Positions 1-11,870 of a stretch of 64,000 nucleotides of DNA are shown here, one piece after another (positions within the stretch are counted from its first letter, which is position 1; every line of letters starts with the position of its first letter). The stretch lies in NCBI GenBank assembly GCA_009869945.1, contig WIXG01000125.1, positions 124,001 through 188,000 of the forward strand, in the 5' to 3' direction. The notes beneath the pieces were generated by a model, which saw nothing but the letters and a program-made list of their open reading frames with translations, made no database searches and was not told the origin of the DNA. The position numbers and the translations under genes are program-made. This stretch comes from Mesaphorura yosii. Taxonomy: Eukaryota; Arthropoda; Collembola; Poduromorpha; Tullbergiidae.

Positions 1-2261
1 AATTCTGAAAACCACTGCCGCCAATATTCACACATCGGAAGAATGGAGTATCATTTTTACTTTGTTGGAGTATATCGGAGCAGGCAAAGTTCCGGGAGCG
101 TTGATAAATGCTATCGCGGTTGGTGTGGTTCCTGGTAATACATCGAGCGGGTCTTCGGTTCAAACTACGCAAGACGATTCTGCTCTGAAATCCTCTTCTA
201 CGACCTTCCCTCCACCGGTGCTCCACCATTCTGTCTCACAAGATCCATTGCCACAGCCTGGAGGACAAGGGTTTGGATACTCCAGTGGCTCCGATCGAGG
301 ATACACGTCGGACTCGGAATTAGAAATTCGAGGCGCAAGTGAAAATAATCATTCCCGTTTGGGAAATGTTTCACCAGCGCAAAGCTGGATCCTGGTAAGT
401 ATCTGAAAGTTAGGATATAATATAATGAACAAAGAGCAAAGGATACAGAGAACTCATTTACTCATTCGTTTCTAGCTTACACAGGAAGACCAGGCAATAA
501 ATCCTGGAGTATCTATGTCTCCGCGAAAGTCGGACCCGACGCCTACAACTTCAGCTACGTCCACTGTAGAGCGTCAGCTGTTTTATCCAGATCCAAAGTC
601 GTTAATGAAAAGTTGTGAATCGCTTTCATTTTTAGTTCGGGATGCTGGTAAGTCGTAGTTTGACTGTTTTAGGTCTATCCCTCAACCCTTAAGCATAAAA
701 CCGTTTCTTTCTCAACAGCTCATATCACACCTGACAATTTTACACTTTGTGTTGGTGCTATCCGTTCATTCGTTGAAGCCTCGACATTGAAGCCCAGGCC
801 GAGCACTACGAGTCAGGCTCAGCATAGCAAGAAGAAAAAGAATAAGAGATCTGGACATGATCATGGCAGTTCTAAATCAAAATCCGCATCAGTTTCGGCA
901 ACCTCAACAGCTTATGATGCTGACGAGAGCGACAGTGAAGATCAAATCGCCGCAAGCCAGCAAGTGGCGATGCAGGTATTGTTGACATTTAGCAAACAGT
1001 TCCGCCTTTTCAGGACGACAGTTTTAAAAGATGATACTGTTTGTAGCTTCTTGACTTATTGCACACTCTGCACACAAGAGCGGCGCAGATATTCCAGTGG
1101 TGGCAAAAGGAAATGTCTGTATCTGGAGAGGGAATGGAGGATGCTTCGTTATGGGTTATGGGATGGAAACCACTTCTTCAAGCGATTGGAATTCTTTGCT
1201 GTGATGCCAGACGCCAAGTGCGAACTACGGCTCTGACGTATCTTCAACGCGCACTTCTGGTCCAAGATTTGCAGAAGTTATCTCCATTAGAGTGGTATTC
1301 GTGTTTCAACGAGGTTAGACCTTCGAAGAAGCTTAAGACGGCCGTGTTAGATAGCTATTATTAATTGATTTCTTTATTTTTAGGTCTTGTTCCCAATCCT
1401 CTCAAGACTACTTGAACCTCTCAATCCGGCCGACGGAAGTGGAATGGAGGAAAGTAGAATGCGAGCTGCTACACTTCTATGCAAAGTTTTCCTACAACAT
1501 CTTTCACCATTGCTGCAGTTTGAGAACTTTACTTCACTTTGGCTGGAAATTCTAGACTTCTTGGACAAATACATGAATCAAACTGATAAAAGTGAACTTT
1601 TACAAGAGGCCATTCCAGAGAATCTGAAGAATCTGCTCCTGGTTATGGAGACTGCTGGCGTTTTCCATACTCCAGAAGGTTACACGAAACTGTGGGCGAA
1701 GACGTGGGGGAAAATTGACTCCTTCTTGCCTTCCTTGAGAGCCGACCTTATTCGATCAGTTCCACCAGGTAACTGCCAAATCATACTGTATTATTTAAGA
1801 GCGGGGAATTGATTGGGTGCTCTTTATGTTTGCTAGTGGATGCAACCTTCAGCACAGCAGAACCGAGTGGAGTTCTTGGGGATGTCCCGTCTTGTCCAAC
1901 GCCAACACCTCAGAACATTTCACTTATTCATTCAAATCCGCCACCGCAGATGCCATTCGTTCTGGCATCTGCGCCTGATGAGGGTCAAGAAGATCGGGTT
2001 GAAGGTGTGGTTGAACAACGTTCTGCTGATCCAGCAACTCAACAATTGAGCTCGAGTCCTGAATCTGAGCCGCAGTTGGCAGCGCATAGTGTTGAAAGGG
2101 GAGATGAACCTGTTGCGACCGGCGCAGCAGCAGCATCGCCAGGGCCTCACGTAAACGACCGTGAAGCCCCAATGTTGAGTACCTCAAATACGGATAAAAT
2201 CGAATATACATCCATTCTATTTGGGGACGATGATCCCACGGTCGATTCCTTCCTATCGTAA
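1..2261 (+). CDS. GBF1: GBF1, Arf guanine-nucleotide exchange factor (C-terminal part, 5' cut by window)
   Basis: This is the C-terminal portion of the large Golgi brefeldin-A-resistance factor that loads GTP on Arf1 at the cis-Golgi/ERGIC. The Sec7 domain lies outside the window. Exons read as 1-394, about 476-647, 719-975, 1046-1313, 1384-1768 and 1837-2261 (TAA). All joins are GT-AG and keep frame. Family signatures include EEWSIIFTLLEYIGAG, DRGYTSDSE, LLHTLHTRAAQ, CCDARRQVR, ALTYLQRALLVQDLQKL, GMEESRMRAATLL and VFLQHLSPLL, which follow the vertebrate HDS-region order. Insertions are a Lys/Ser-rich stretch (GSSKSKSAS) near 840-900 and a low-complexity Pro/Ser tail after 1840 that is poorly conserved in the family. 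The family assignment is secure from these motifs. The exact first base of exon 2 (476 or 485, same frame) is not. Confidence 0.93.
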
Positions 2262-2610
2262 TAGGAAATTAGAAGATTGTGATAGAAATTTTTGGATTCG
2301 TCTGTGATAATGTAATTTATAGCACAATATTTGACTCATGCATGAATTCGAAGTTGAGGATTGGTTTGGATGTAATGCTTCTTTTTTTTATTCACCATCT
2401 CCACAGCTTTCTAGTTTTCGAATATGATTTTGGATTTTTGAAGTTGCACTAACTAATTTTCATTTTTGAGTTTTAACATTACCATTTAATTTCCATAGTT
2501 CTTTACATTCGAAGCAAGCGGCCCTTGTGCATAAGTTATTTAAGCTATGATAAGCACGAATAGTTTTGTAAGGATTACGAATCGTCATTTGTTATAATGC
2601 GCAAGTCGTG

Positions 2611-2616
2611 AATAAA
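2611..2616 (+). terminator. Poly(A) signal of GBF1
   Basis: AATAAA (overlapping AATAAATAAA) lies 350 bp after the GBF1 stop and 245 bp before the next start codon, so it is the likely 3' end signal. No other gene is visible in 2262-2860. Confidence 0.6.
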
Positions 2617-2860
2617 TAAAAACGCCGTCTACTACACAGATTAAACTAAGCTTCATTATTGCGACAAAAATTCGAGGACAACCTTTACGAATGGATGTTT
2701 CGCTTGTTGTATGGAACATAAGGAAAAGTATGGGAAGGTTGAACTCGCGGTTTTCTTTGCGTTTGCATTCATTTGATCTGAACTCGAATTCAACTTATTA
2801 ATACTTCCTCAACAAGAAATTTATAAATTAGCCATGAGCTATCAGCTAGCGTAACCGAAA

Positions 2861-3998
2861 ATGCTGCCACGATCGAAAAGCTTAGGTGCCAGATTTTTCA
2901 GTATCCTTCAAGGAAATCATGCATTTCGGGTTCCAATCAACCACGAAGTGCATGGAATTATAAAATGGATCAAGCCGCAGAAGCTGGAAGTTTGGGACCC
3001 GGAAAGGTCATGTGATATGAAGCCTTTTCCCAAAATTGATCCAAATTGGCTACAACTGGAATATCGACCATTTGCTTCACTTATAAACGAGTAAGTAGTC
3101 GGACTGCGCTTACCATGCTGTTCTTTCAATTTGGAATTTCAGCATTGTAACCATTTATATCTCTTCATCTTGGATTTCAGATTAACACCAGATAAGAGGA
3201 AGCTATTCACAGTCGAATTTGGGAAAAGGCGGCATGCATTTGAGGTTATAATGGAGGACACTTTGGACTCGGTTCGCAGGCATAAATATGATAAAGAATC
3301 ATATGAATACAGAAGTAAGCGAGAATCTACCCCCATGTTCACTTCATTTCAATGCTAATGTGTATTCGAACGTGTGTTACTAAAAGCGAACTATTTTTTA
3401 TTTGCAGTTGCATCTCTGACGATAAAGATCAGGAATTTCCAAGACATCCTTCAGCACGACGTGATAAGCCGTCGTAATGGCGGACTTAGAAAGGCCACCA
3501 AGGAAATGACTGACAAGCGAAGACAATACATGAACAGGCTGAAGAATTTAGATTACAAGAGGTTTGAATGGATAATTTACATGATGGGCATACTTTACAA
3601 ACCAAACACACTTCCGTAAGTAATCTCTTATAATACATTTACTCTTACATCTTACGATATGGAAGCCCTTTTTGAAAAGTAATCACGCTTAATTTCTTCT
3701 CAGCTCGGAACGTGTGGAGAGAAAGCGTTCAATGACAATGCTCACAGAGATTTATTGTGAAACGTTGAGGCAAAAGAAGATGGACGCATACAGAGCTGAG
3801 TTGGAAAGCCAAAAGTTACCGTTCCTAGAAGAAAAATTAGCAACCTTGAATCAGATCAAGAGCGACGAGGAAGCCATGAGGATTCCTTCTTCAGTTGACG
3901 AAGATATTGAGAAAACCCTTAAGCAAATAGAAAAGGTGAAGAATTCACACATTGTGCTGGAGCCTGTACCGGAAGACCAAAAGTTGGTAGAATCTTAG
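2861..3998 (+). CDS. MRPS15: Mitochondrial small ribosomal subunit protein uS15m
   Basis: Four exons (2861-3090, 3181-3314, 3408-3615, 3704-3998) encode about 288 residues, close to insect mitochondrial S15 proteins. The N terminus is basic and amphipathic (MLPRSKSLGARFFS), as in a mitochondrial import presequence. The middle carries the S15 helical core: a segment around DILQHDVISRRNGG, then KRRQYMNRLKNLDYKRFEWII, the counterpart of bacterial GKRRRLLDYLKKKD. The C-terminal third is Glu/Lys-rich helix (QKKMDAYRAELESQKLPFLE), a metazoan extension. It would bind the 12S rRNA platform region of the mitoribosome. The call rests on the S15 core pattern plus presequence and length, with no database search. 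Its 3' end overlaps that of the convergent TTC7 gene. Confidence 0.75.
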
Positions 3999-4018
3999 TG
4001 ACAGCCTGACAGCAAATA

Positions 4019-4024
4019 TTTATT
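4019..4024 (-). terminator. Probable poly(A) signal of TTC7 (minus strand)
   Basis: The plus strand TTTATT reads AATAAA on the minus strand, 177 bp past the TTC7 stop. It lies inside the 3' UTR of uS15m, only 21 bp from that gene's stop codon. Confidence 0.5.
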
Positions 4025-4060
4025 GCAAAAATTTGTGCACATATCTACAAGTCAATCTTT

Positions 4061-4066
4061 AATAAA
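4061..4066 (+). terminator. Poly(A) signal of uS15m
   Basis: AATAAA lies 63 bp after the uS15m stop. It sits on the far side of the minus-strand TTC7 signal at 4019-4024, so the two convergent 3' UTRs should overlap. Confidence 0.65.
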
Positions 4067-4200
4067 GTCACTTATGCGCTTTATGAACGAGTGATCTTGC
4101 GTTATAAAAGTTAGTACTATCTGACTTCTTTGGGCTATAATTCTGTAATAATTTGTATTTGTATAATACTCTACTGAGGGCTGAGCTGAGTGTCTCCATT

Positions 4201-7200
4201 TTAGTCAAAGCATATTGGAATGATTGAATATGGCAGAATTGGATTCACTGCCTCAATTTCCAGCGCTGTCGCCATGCAGTCTCCAGCTTCTGAACACTCC
4301 TCGAGAGCTTCCAGGACCTTGCCAAGAGTGTACCTGGAAGAGGACACGACCGCTCAAGATTACTAATTTGCCTATGTTCAGGTTGCGTTGCAATGTGGAT
4401 GCTTACCATGTCTGATGATCATATGGATCCAGTTTCAACGAGTCTTGAAGCGTTTTCTCCGCCAAACGATGAGAACCAAAATAGTGCTGCATTAGCGCAA
4501 GACTCTGTAACGCCTTGACATGAGTTGGCTTCACAGCAACTACGCTCTCATACCAAACTCGAGCGTCTTTGTAATTTTCTTGATGCTCTTCAATGCGTCC
4601 TTTCTGTGTTCCGGAGAAAACGACCACGTGAAATGACATTTTGACACCCAAATTGCTCTCGAAGTATTAACTTACGTAAAACAAAACCTCTGGGTGAGTT
4701 GGGGATATTTGAGACGCTTCATCAATCGAAGAAGATGCTTGGGCAGGCTTGTTCATATTCAGATAAAGTTCTGTTATCATTGCCCAAATATTAATTTGCG
4801 CAGTCCAGGCTAATTCTCCTGCCATTGATTGGGTGATTGACCCCTAAACAGTCATCGGGCAATGTGGTTATGTTTCGCAAGCAAGACTTATATTTGCATT
4901 CCTTACGTGGAGACTCAAAGAAGACGCAATTTCAGAAAGCGCAGCGTCAGCTTTAAAACCGGCAGTCAGTGTTCCAGTGTTGGTCGATGAGCCAGCCATC
5001 GATGCTGCACGAAACGACGCCATTGCTGAAGAGGAACACAAAAGTCAGATTGTTATCAATGCATTAATGCTCTTGCTATACTCTTTTTTTTACAATTTTC
5101 TCGTTCTGTTGGAGATGGAAGCTGAAGGGTTCCAACTCCACTTGGACCTTTGAAGTCAGGACTTTCACATCTGATTGATCCGTACCCATCCTCAAACAAG
5201 TTCTTCCAAATGACTAGCATTTGTTTGAGCGTCATGAGGGCAACCTTTCAAAGACAATCCGAGCACATCACATTTTGTCTGTCCATCTAAAAGTCATGCG
5301 GGATGAGGGACATGTTGTTATTACATCTGGCCCGAATATCTTCTTATCGAGCGCTGCTTTCATCTGGAGAAATCCCAAATGCTCTGGGTATTCATCCAGG
5401 GCTTCTTCCGTCACTGCCAAAGCATCCGTATAATTTCTTTGAGCTGATAGTAACAAAATCACAAGCTGCAAAGTGGGCAAGTGGAAAGGAAACGCTCGAA
5501 GCGCTTTCACAGCATAAGTGAATGCGTCATTGAGATTTCCAGCCCAAGCATTGACTCTTCCTAGCCAGTGCAGGCTCAGATAGTCCAAAGGATCCATGTC
5601 AACTGCCCTGTAATAGACAGGTTTAAAACCTAGCTTCAGGTTCAGGTGATTGGTGTGATTCAGTTAAAACAAGATTTTACGTTTGCAAAGAATTAATCGC
5701 GGAATTGATATCTTCCAAACGCTGCTGATTCATGTGCTTCTCAAATGACTGGAGAAAGAAGGTGATTCCCTCCATTAGATACACCCGGTGAAGTAGTTTC
5801 TGAGCTTCCGCATGCACTTTAGCCTTTTGTATGATTGTCATCGCTTCCTCGATCTAGAACGGAGAGAGAAGTAAGATTTCAAACGAAAGAGATGAAATCG
5901 TCTGAAGGCGACCTGAATATTACCTGAAGTTGATTAAGAGCCTGCTTTGCAGCGAGAAGCAGCAACGCAGTAGGTTTAATATTCAATTGAGAAGCTTCAA
6001 TCAGCGTTTTGTAGCTTTTTCTCGAATTGACACCCGCAGCAAGGAAGCTCAGTCCGTACTGTGACCAAATGTATGGCTCCTCGAATGAATACTTCAAGGC
6101 TTGCTCGAAACACTGAAATTGAGATGAATTAGATAGTCAATTTGTTACTTGAAGCTTGATACTTATTTGACGTTGTTCCTACTTGTCCTACCTCATTTAG
6201 TGTTGAGTATTGTTTCCAGCGAGCAGAGGCCAAACACAACAGGTCGAATACGGCCGCTGTGTTCAAATTCGCCAATTTCCTAGCCTTGAGAAATTCTGGT
6301 GCTTGGTTGAGTACGCCGTCCTTCACAACCAGTGATTGACTGGAGATTGAATTATTTTCAGGTAAAACCGGACCCCACACCACCATAAGCCATTACTAGC
6401 ATTATGTAAAACATTTGTACCTCAGGTATAAGATCAGGAAGATTTCTTCCCACATGTTGTGTGGATTGAAAATACCCGACTGGAAATCGAAAATGTGAAT
6501 TGCAACTTAACATGGCGCACACAATTATGAAGCACTACTCACGCCAATGTTGTACTTCAATCTGACGATAGAATCACTTGCAGGGACTAGCATATTCGGG
6601 ATCCATTTATCCCGAAGTAACAATTCGGCAAGTCTTCGGAACAGAAGCAAACGAATTTGGGTAAACATGTGAGTGTCGGCCGTGCGCAGCAGCTTTTGTA
6701 ATCTTGCAATTGCATCAGCGATAAGTCCATCTTCAATTAGCATGGCTGGACCTCTCCTGATGGCAAAATCTAACAAGCTGCTCGGTCGGCGTTTCTCCCA
6801 AAGATTTGGTGGATGAGGCGAACTTCCGCCTAATATAAAGACAAGTTATTTAACGACCACGTCAACTTAAGACAAGTTTGCAAACATAAAGAGAAACACA
6901 CAAATAGAACAGAAGGAGAAAGTTCTACTTCAAGCTGGCAAATGAGGTCATTCCATTCCATGTCATTTTACTGTGTGAATGCTTAATAAGTGCAGATTGC
7001 CACTACCTAAAATACTGTGTTCTAATTAGCTTGACTTGACCACTGGACTACGAACAAAACATGAATACCAACTCGAACCAAGCTGCAGTTTTAATTCAGC
7101 GAATTCGAGTAAAAGTTAGACCCTCGCTACCTGATGAGCTCGAAACATTTAGGGAAGTGGTAGTGTTATTAGTGGAGGGAACGGGGATGACGAAGAAGTT

Positions 7201-8005
7201 ACCAATGGGATAGGCTGCCATCAAGAGCTTCTCCTGCCCTTGAAAAGAGGCAATTGCCATGTCGGCACTTTTATGGTAGCACGATAAAATCTCCTTCTTC
7301 CTCTCAGGTTCGGGCAAGCTCTGTTTTCCTTTCCACGATCTACCCAACTGTAAGTAAAATGATTCGGTCAAGATTACAGACTTCCAAATCCACGCAGTGC
7401 AGCGTCGATTCAGTTCATGTTACCTTCTCCAAGCAATGAGCCCGCATAGCATGCGCTTCCGCTATTAGTTGAATGTGTCGAACATTTTGAGCAATTTCAA
7501 CCATGTTATCAAAACCGGATTTGGATAATTCGTCCAGAGTTTCCTCATAAAGTGCGGACGCGTATTGTATTTTCGCCAACAAGATCCTCACTTCGGTTTT
7601 TATGCCAAGCTGTAGATTCCATTGAATAAAATTGAAAAAAATTATTTTATCGTGTGGGCTTTTTTTTTACAGGCAGATCCAGCTGCTTTCACTCACGCTT
7701 TCCCCGGACGCAGTTAAGCAATAATGCTGTAGTCCCTTCTTAAATTCGGACAGTGCAGTTCTAGCTTTATGAATGAACTTCTCCGTCGGTTGATGTTCCT
7801 CAAGCCATAATTCCAATTTTGCTTCATTTGTGAAGAAGTTGAATGAGACATCCGAAGAAACTGCTGGTGGTGTTTTGCCAGTTCGCGACGCCTCCAAAGC
7901 TTCCAGTACTTTTTTCCATTCTCCCATTTGACGAAACTTTTCAAGTTCTCCTTCTGCGACTTTGGCACCGGCCGTGCCAGTCGCTTTGCTTGTCTTTCCA
8001 CTCAT
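4201..8005 (-). CDS. TTC7: TTC7, tetratricopeptide scaffold of the PI4KIIIalpha complex
   Basis: Minus-strand multi-exon gene. It starts at ATG 8005-8003 (MSGKTSKATG...) and ends at TAA 4203-4201. In vertebrates and yeast (Ypp1), TTC7 bridges EFR3 and FAM126 to recruit PI 4-kinase alpha to the plasma membrane. The N terminus (GELEKFRQMGEWKKVLEAL, KLELWLEEHQP) matches the TTC7 start. Further markers are ITxCxxK-type helices, RLLLFRRLAELLLRDKW, AAGVNSRKSYKTL, LLLAAKQALNQL, LLLSAQRNYTDALAVTEEALDEYPE and LALMQHYFGSHRLAEKTL. The last exon (4201-4333) ends in a TTC7-like TALEIE...PILPYSIIPI. An Ala/Ser-rich exon near 4910-5035 (ALSEIASSLSLH) matches the family's variable linker. The start was chosen as the first ATG of the open frame; the upstream in-frame extension has no ATG. 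No breaks were seen. Confidence 0.93.
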
Positions 8006-9053
8006 TATTTCTACGATATCCAACCGAGAAGTTTCTTAATGCGATGATTAATTTTAAAATGACTAAAACTAAAACGACTTACCTTTGAGCGTGTTTCAGT
8101 GCTTTTGCCCTAAATTCGCAGGCGATGAAGGTCGGCAAGCTTCTGCGTGCGTAATTAGATTGAACGAGAATAAAAACTCGACCACTTCCGTTCCATTGTT
8201 TACGCAACACAATTAAATCAAAAGAATCCTTCTGCACACTCGAAAAGTATTGATCCGTGGCCGCCTGCTACTTGCTACAGCTTCATATTCTTCACTGCTA
8301 AATGCACAGTGTACAGCTGTTTCAACGTCAACTCTTTCCGAGTGCTGCAAGTACAACAGAGGGAATGATCAATGATGAGGCGAATCGAATCGTTCTCTGC
8401 CAGCACGTGCCATGACCTCAAGAAGTCGGAGTCGGAAGTCTCCTTAGTTCATTTCACCTTAATGATTAAGAAACACATATTCACTCAACAGGACTCAGTC
8501 AGTCGGGAATAGCTGACGCACGTTCAACCTGCTTAAACGGTATGCCCCTTCATTGGCGTGCCGCAATTTGTCGTGCTCTCCGGCTTCCGGAAAATGAAAA
8601 GTGAGGAAATGATGAAAGCCAATCGAATTTCACCGAACACCGAATTATTCAAAACGGATGCACCAGTCTATTCTGATGAAAAGTTCGTTTTATTGTAATC
8701 GCTTAAAAGGTAATGAAAGGAAGGGAGAAAGGCAGTGGCAGTGGATTCAGCTCAACAGAGTCTGAACGCCACAACACAGGCAAACACATAAATACAATAC
8801 GAAGTAAGACTGTTGCGTTCCTTAAACCAAAACGAGTGATTAATGCTAATGTGATGCTAATTAAAGCAGTATTTATGATATGTGACGATGAACGACCACA
8901 TCAGATACGTTTCTCCGATATCCAATCAATGGTTATTAAGGCAGGAAATGCACAAAAATGTGTCTTCAGTTGGCTCGTCATACCTGCGAAATAATTTCAG
9001 TTTAGATTTTATTTCTGCTTTGGGGTTTCTTGAAGGGCAGTCTCAAGTATTAA
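8006..9053. other. Intergenic region upstream of TTC7
   Basis: About 1 kb between the TTC7 start and the end of the next minus-strand gene. It should contain the TTC7 promoter. The open frames here (for example 8713-8994) have no family likeness or splice logic. No repeats or RNA genes were recognised. Confidence 0.5.
9008..9013 (-). terminator. Poly(A) signal of the Cys-rich gene (minus strand)
   Basis: TTTATT on the plus strand is AATAAA on the minus strand, 41 bp past the proposed TGA at 9056-9054. This close spacing supports the proposed end of the gene at 9054. Confidence 0.55.
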
Positions 9054-9810
9054 TCACCTTGGAATGCAGCATGCTGTACAAAATCCTGACGTGCACAATT
9101 TGCAGTAATTCAAATGGCAAGTATTTTTCTCACAGTAACTGCAGCGTTCCATGGAGTCTGTACCGGGAATGCCGTTCCGAGTCTCAGGTGGGTTCAGCTT
9201 TCGCGTGCAGTCTTCACACGACGATGTGTCCATCTGAAAATGTTCACATGCGCGTCAAAATCTCAATATTAATGGCAATGGCTCATGGCTGATTGCAATA
9301 ACTTTAAAGTTTCCTCACCTCCTCCCCATCAGTTAGAATGTCAGCGACCATTCCCTCTATTGAGGTGTCATTGGATGCTGTGCTTCCTGGGCTCCTGGTG
9401 GCGGTGTCCACGGTCGAGGCGAGCTGATGATTTGTACTTGTGGAAGCGCTCACGATACCTTGGTCTGCTGACGCTTGATCTCTTGAGAAAGCTTGTCTGG
9501 CACCCTGTCTCAACTTTTCCAGTGTCGACGCTGTGGCCACATGAAACAAATACGATCATTGTAAAGTCATTTGTCTTTGGACTGCACTCGGGGTTGGAGC
9601 CGGAACTGTCCGAACTATAATCTTTGACCAGCTCCAGATTCGGCTCAACCGCGCCTAAATATTGCGCCTCAGATTGTACGCAAGGGTAATTTGAGATCTT
9701 CCTGACATGTGCGTACCGTAAACATTTGCGTCCGCTGGAGAGAACTTGAATTTTTTCAGCTGCTTTCCTAGCCACCTGTCCTCGTCAATTCCTCTTTTGC
9801 AGCCCGGCAT
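9054..9810 (-). CDS. Uncharacterised small protein with a C-terminal Cys-cluster (zinc-binding) module
   Basis: I do not recognise this gene. Proposed exons on the minus strand start at ATG 9810-9808 (MPGCKRGIDEDRWLGKQLKK), continue through an acidic Ser-rich stretch (DYSSDSSGSNPE) and a Ser/Thr-rich middle (ASTSTNHQLASTVDTATRS), and end in a Cys-rich tail. The tail pattern is CxxC-x21-CxxC-x4-C-x4-CxxC-x4-CxxCC, followed by IPR and TGA. Splice sites: donor at 9716, acceptor at 9655, a weak donor (GTCCAA) before the 'STLEKLRQGARQ' exon, and a last intron spanning about 9316-9240. The Cys spacing resembles the C terminus of the apoptosis regulator Siva, but the N terminus does not, so no function is assigned. 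It is divergent from TRMT6 with 65 bp between start codons. The third exon boundary is the least certain part. Confidence 0.5.
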
Positions 9811-9875
9811 TATTACCCGTGAATATCTAACTGTGAATTGTGAATTAAAAGTGTTTCTTCTATCTGTGTGACATA
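9811..9875. promoter_or_regulatory. 65-bp divergent intergenic spacer between the Cys-rich gene and TRMT6
   Basis: The two start codons face away from each other with only 65 bp between them. Both 5' UTRs and any shared core promoter must therefore fit here or overlap the coding exons. No TATA box is evident. The region is A/T-rich on the TRMT6 side. Confidence 0.5.
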
Positions 9876-11699
9876 ATGAAATCCAATTGTGACACTTTGG
9901 AATCCGAAGACAATTCCATAATTCGGAACGGAATGTATTTGCTCCTGCAGAGAGCAGATCAAGAAAGGATCATTCAGTTCAAGGATGACGAGTAAGTGAA
10001 ACTTCTTTGAGACTTTCGTCTTTGTTCAATATCATTGTGTCGGACATGAACTCACTTCACCTTTGACCCTTCTGTTGTGATTGCATCGTAGGTCGGTAAA
10101 TTACGGGAAGGGTTACAACTTTCAAGAAATCAGACTCAAAAATATGGACGGTTGCCCATTTTATTCTACATTTAAGATTGTTCCAAGCTTAGAGAAGAGG
10201 AAAGGCAGAGATGGTCGACCAGGCGGGCAACTATGCAGTTTGGAACTAGTGACCAGCTCAAGCGAAAATGTCATTGCCAAAATAATCGGTGAGTTAAGCT
10301 GTGGTTTGTACTCTAATGTTTAGATGTCATTATTCATCGGATGACTACTTTGAATATATAATTGCAGACTCTTCCAGCACATCCGATCGAAATAGTACTC
10401 GAAGTAGAGACAATCGCAATTTACACGATGATGGCAAGTCGCAGCCACTGGGCGCAACTGATATTGCGACATTACGAGAAAAAGGTGTTTCTGGTCAAGA
10501 GATTTTGGACCAACTCGTATCCAACTCAACAACGTTCAAGCAGAAGACAGAGTTTTCTCAGGAGAAGTACTTGAAGAAGAAGGAAAGACTTTATGGTGAC
10601 ACAATTGTCGTTTTGAAACCAACATTGGATCTAATTGCTGATTACTATTTTAAGAGAGACCCGTCTAAAATTATGTGAGTTTTGATTTCGGATGGATTCT
10701 CTCGTATGTCAATATTTTAATTATGTGTACTTGCATTGCAGGAATTTGAGAGTCGATACTTTGTCTCAAATGCTATCATTCGCAAATGTTCATGCGAACG
10801 GGAAATACTTAATTTATGAAACCGGATGCTCTGGACTGTTGTTTGCTAGCGTCTTACAAAGGTTGGGTGGGTTTGGCATTGCACTTCATATCCACACAGG
10901 GAGCACACCACAAAGGTAACGTGACAGGATTACCGAGAATCTAGGACGCCAGATGTGGTACAAATTGGAATATTTCTCTTGATATTTCAGACAAGCACTT
11001 CAGTACATGAATTTCACGATGAAAGAATTGGAAGCACTGAAGAGTCTGGATGTATTTTATTTGATTAGACCGCAGGCATTCAGTTCTAGCACAAACGAAG
11101 CTATTCCAGACAACAGCTCATTAACTCAAGACACGGGAGAACCGACTGCGAAAAAAGTCAAAATGGAGACTCCGGAGAAATCGACAGATGAGCATACGGA
11201 GCCAGACTCAGAAGATGAAGTCGACTTGGCTGACGACACCGCCGATACAAAACAAAAGGAAGAGCCTAGTGTTCTGGCAAAGTTCGTTAGCATCAATCGT
11301 CTCGAAAATGAGAGATCAGCGTCACTTCTGCAGTCTACCGAATTTGACGGGCTTCTTATATGTGCAAAGGAGCACCCACTTTCGATAACTCAGCGTCTTC
11401 TTCCCCACTTGGCTGCTTCCGCTCCGTTTGCAATATTTTGTCAGTATTCAGAGGTCAGTTTGCTGCTACTTTTACCACGCCGTCGGCCATAGTTCAGGAG
11501 TAAAAGAATTGTCATTTCATTCCAGCCACTGATGGACTGCTACAACTGGATCAAGGAGAACAACAAGGGAGTAAATGTGAATATGGTAGAAAACTGGTTC
11601 CGGACAATTCAAGTTGAAGTTGAACGAACGCATCCAGAAATTAACATGAGTTCTAATGGGGGATTTTTGCTCTTTGGAACCACAATCAACGCTTCCTAG
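9876..11699 (+). CDS. TRMT6: TRMT6, non-catalytic subunit of tRNA m1A58 methyltransferase
   Basis: Six exons (9876-9991, 10092-10288, 10368-10674, 10742-10915, 10991-11453, 11526-11699) make about 475 residues, near the usual length. With TRMT61A this protein forms the nuclear heterotetramer that methylates A58 of tRNAs; TRMT6 binds tRNA and lacks the SAM motif. Diagnostic runs are HDDGKSQPLGATDIATLREKG, QEILDQLVSNSTTFKQKTEF, SQEKYLKKKERLYGDT, RVDTLSQMLSFANVHANGK, ETGCSGLLFASVLQRLGGFG and FDGLLICAKEHPLSITQRLLPHL. The acidic Lys/Glu stretch (about 11150-11260, KKVKMETPEKS) is the variable linker of the family, and the C terminus HPEINMSSNGGFLLFGTTI is typical. AATAAA lies just 3' at 11718. Confidence 0.94.
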
Positions 11700-11717
11700 C
11701 TGAAGTTTGAGCAACGG

Positions 11718-11723
11718 AATAAA
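11718..11723 (+). terminator. Poly(A) signal of TRMT6
   Basis: AATAAA sits 19 bp after the TRMT6 stop, so the 3' UTR is probably very short. The convergent ZER1 stop codon is at 11871. Confidence 0.6.
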
Positions 11724-11870
11724 AATGAGGTTTACTAATATAAATATTCATATATTTCCTGCACTTAAACGATTTTACAACATTTAAAGATGCGTAAAAT
11801 GATTTGATTAGCATGTTCACGCAATTTTGTATGTTAACGTGGGTGATTCATTTGATTATCACGCGCTGGC

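Noticed and set aside
9054..9240. Identity as Siva for the Cys-rich protein
   Set aside because: Only the Cys spacing is partly similar. The N terminus lacks Siva features, so the name was not used.
8713..9292. Plus-strand open frames upstream of and overlapping the Cys-rich gene
   Set aside because: No family motif, and the minus strand has a better splice and poly(A) model here.
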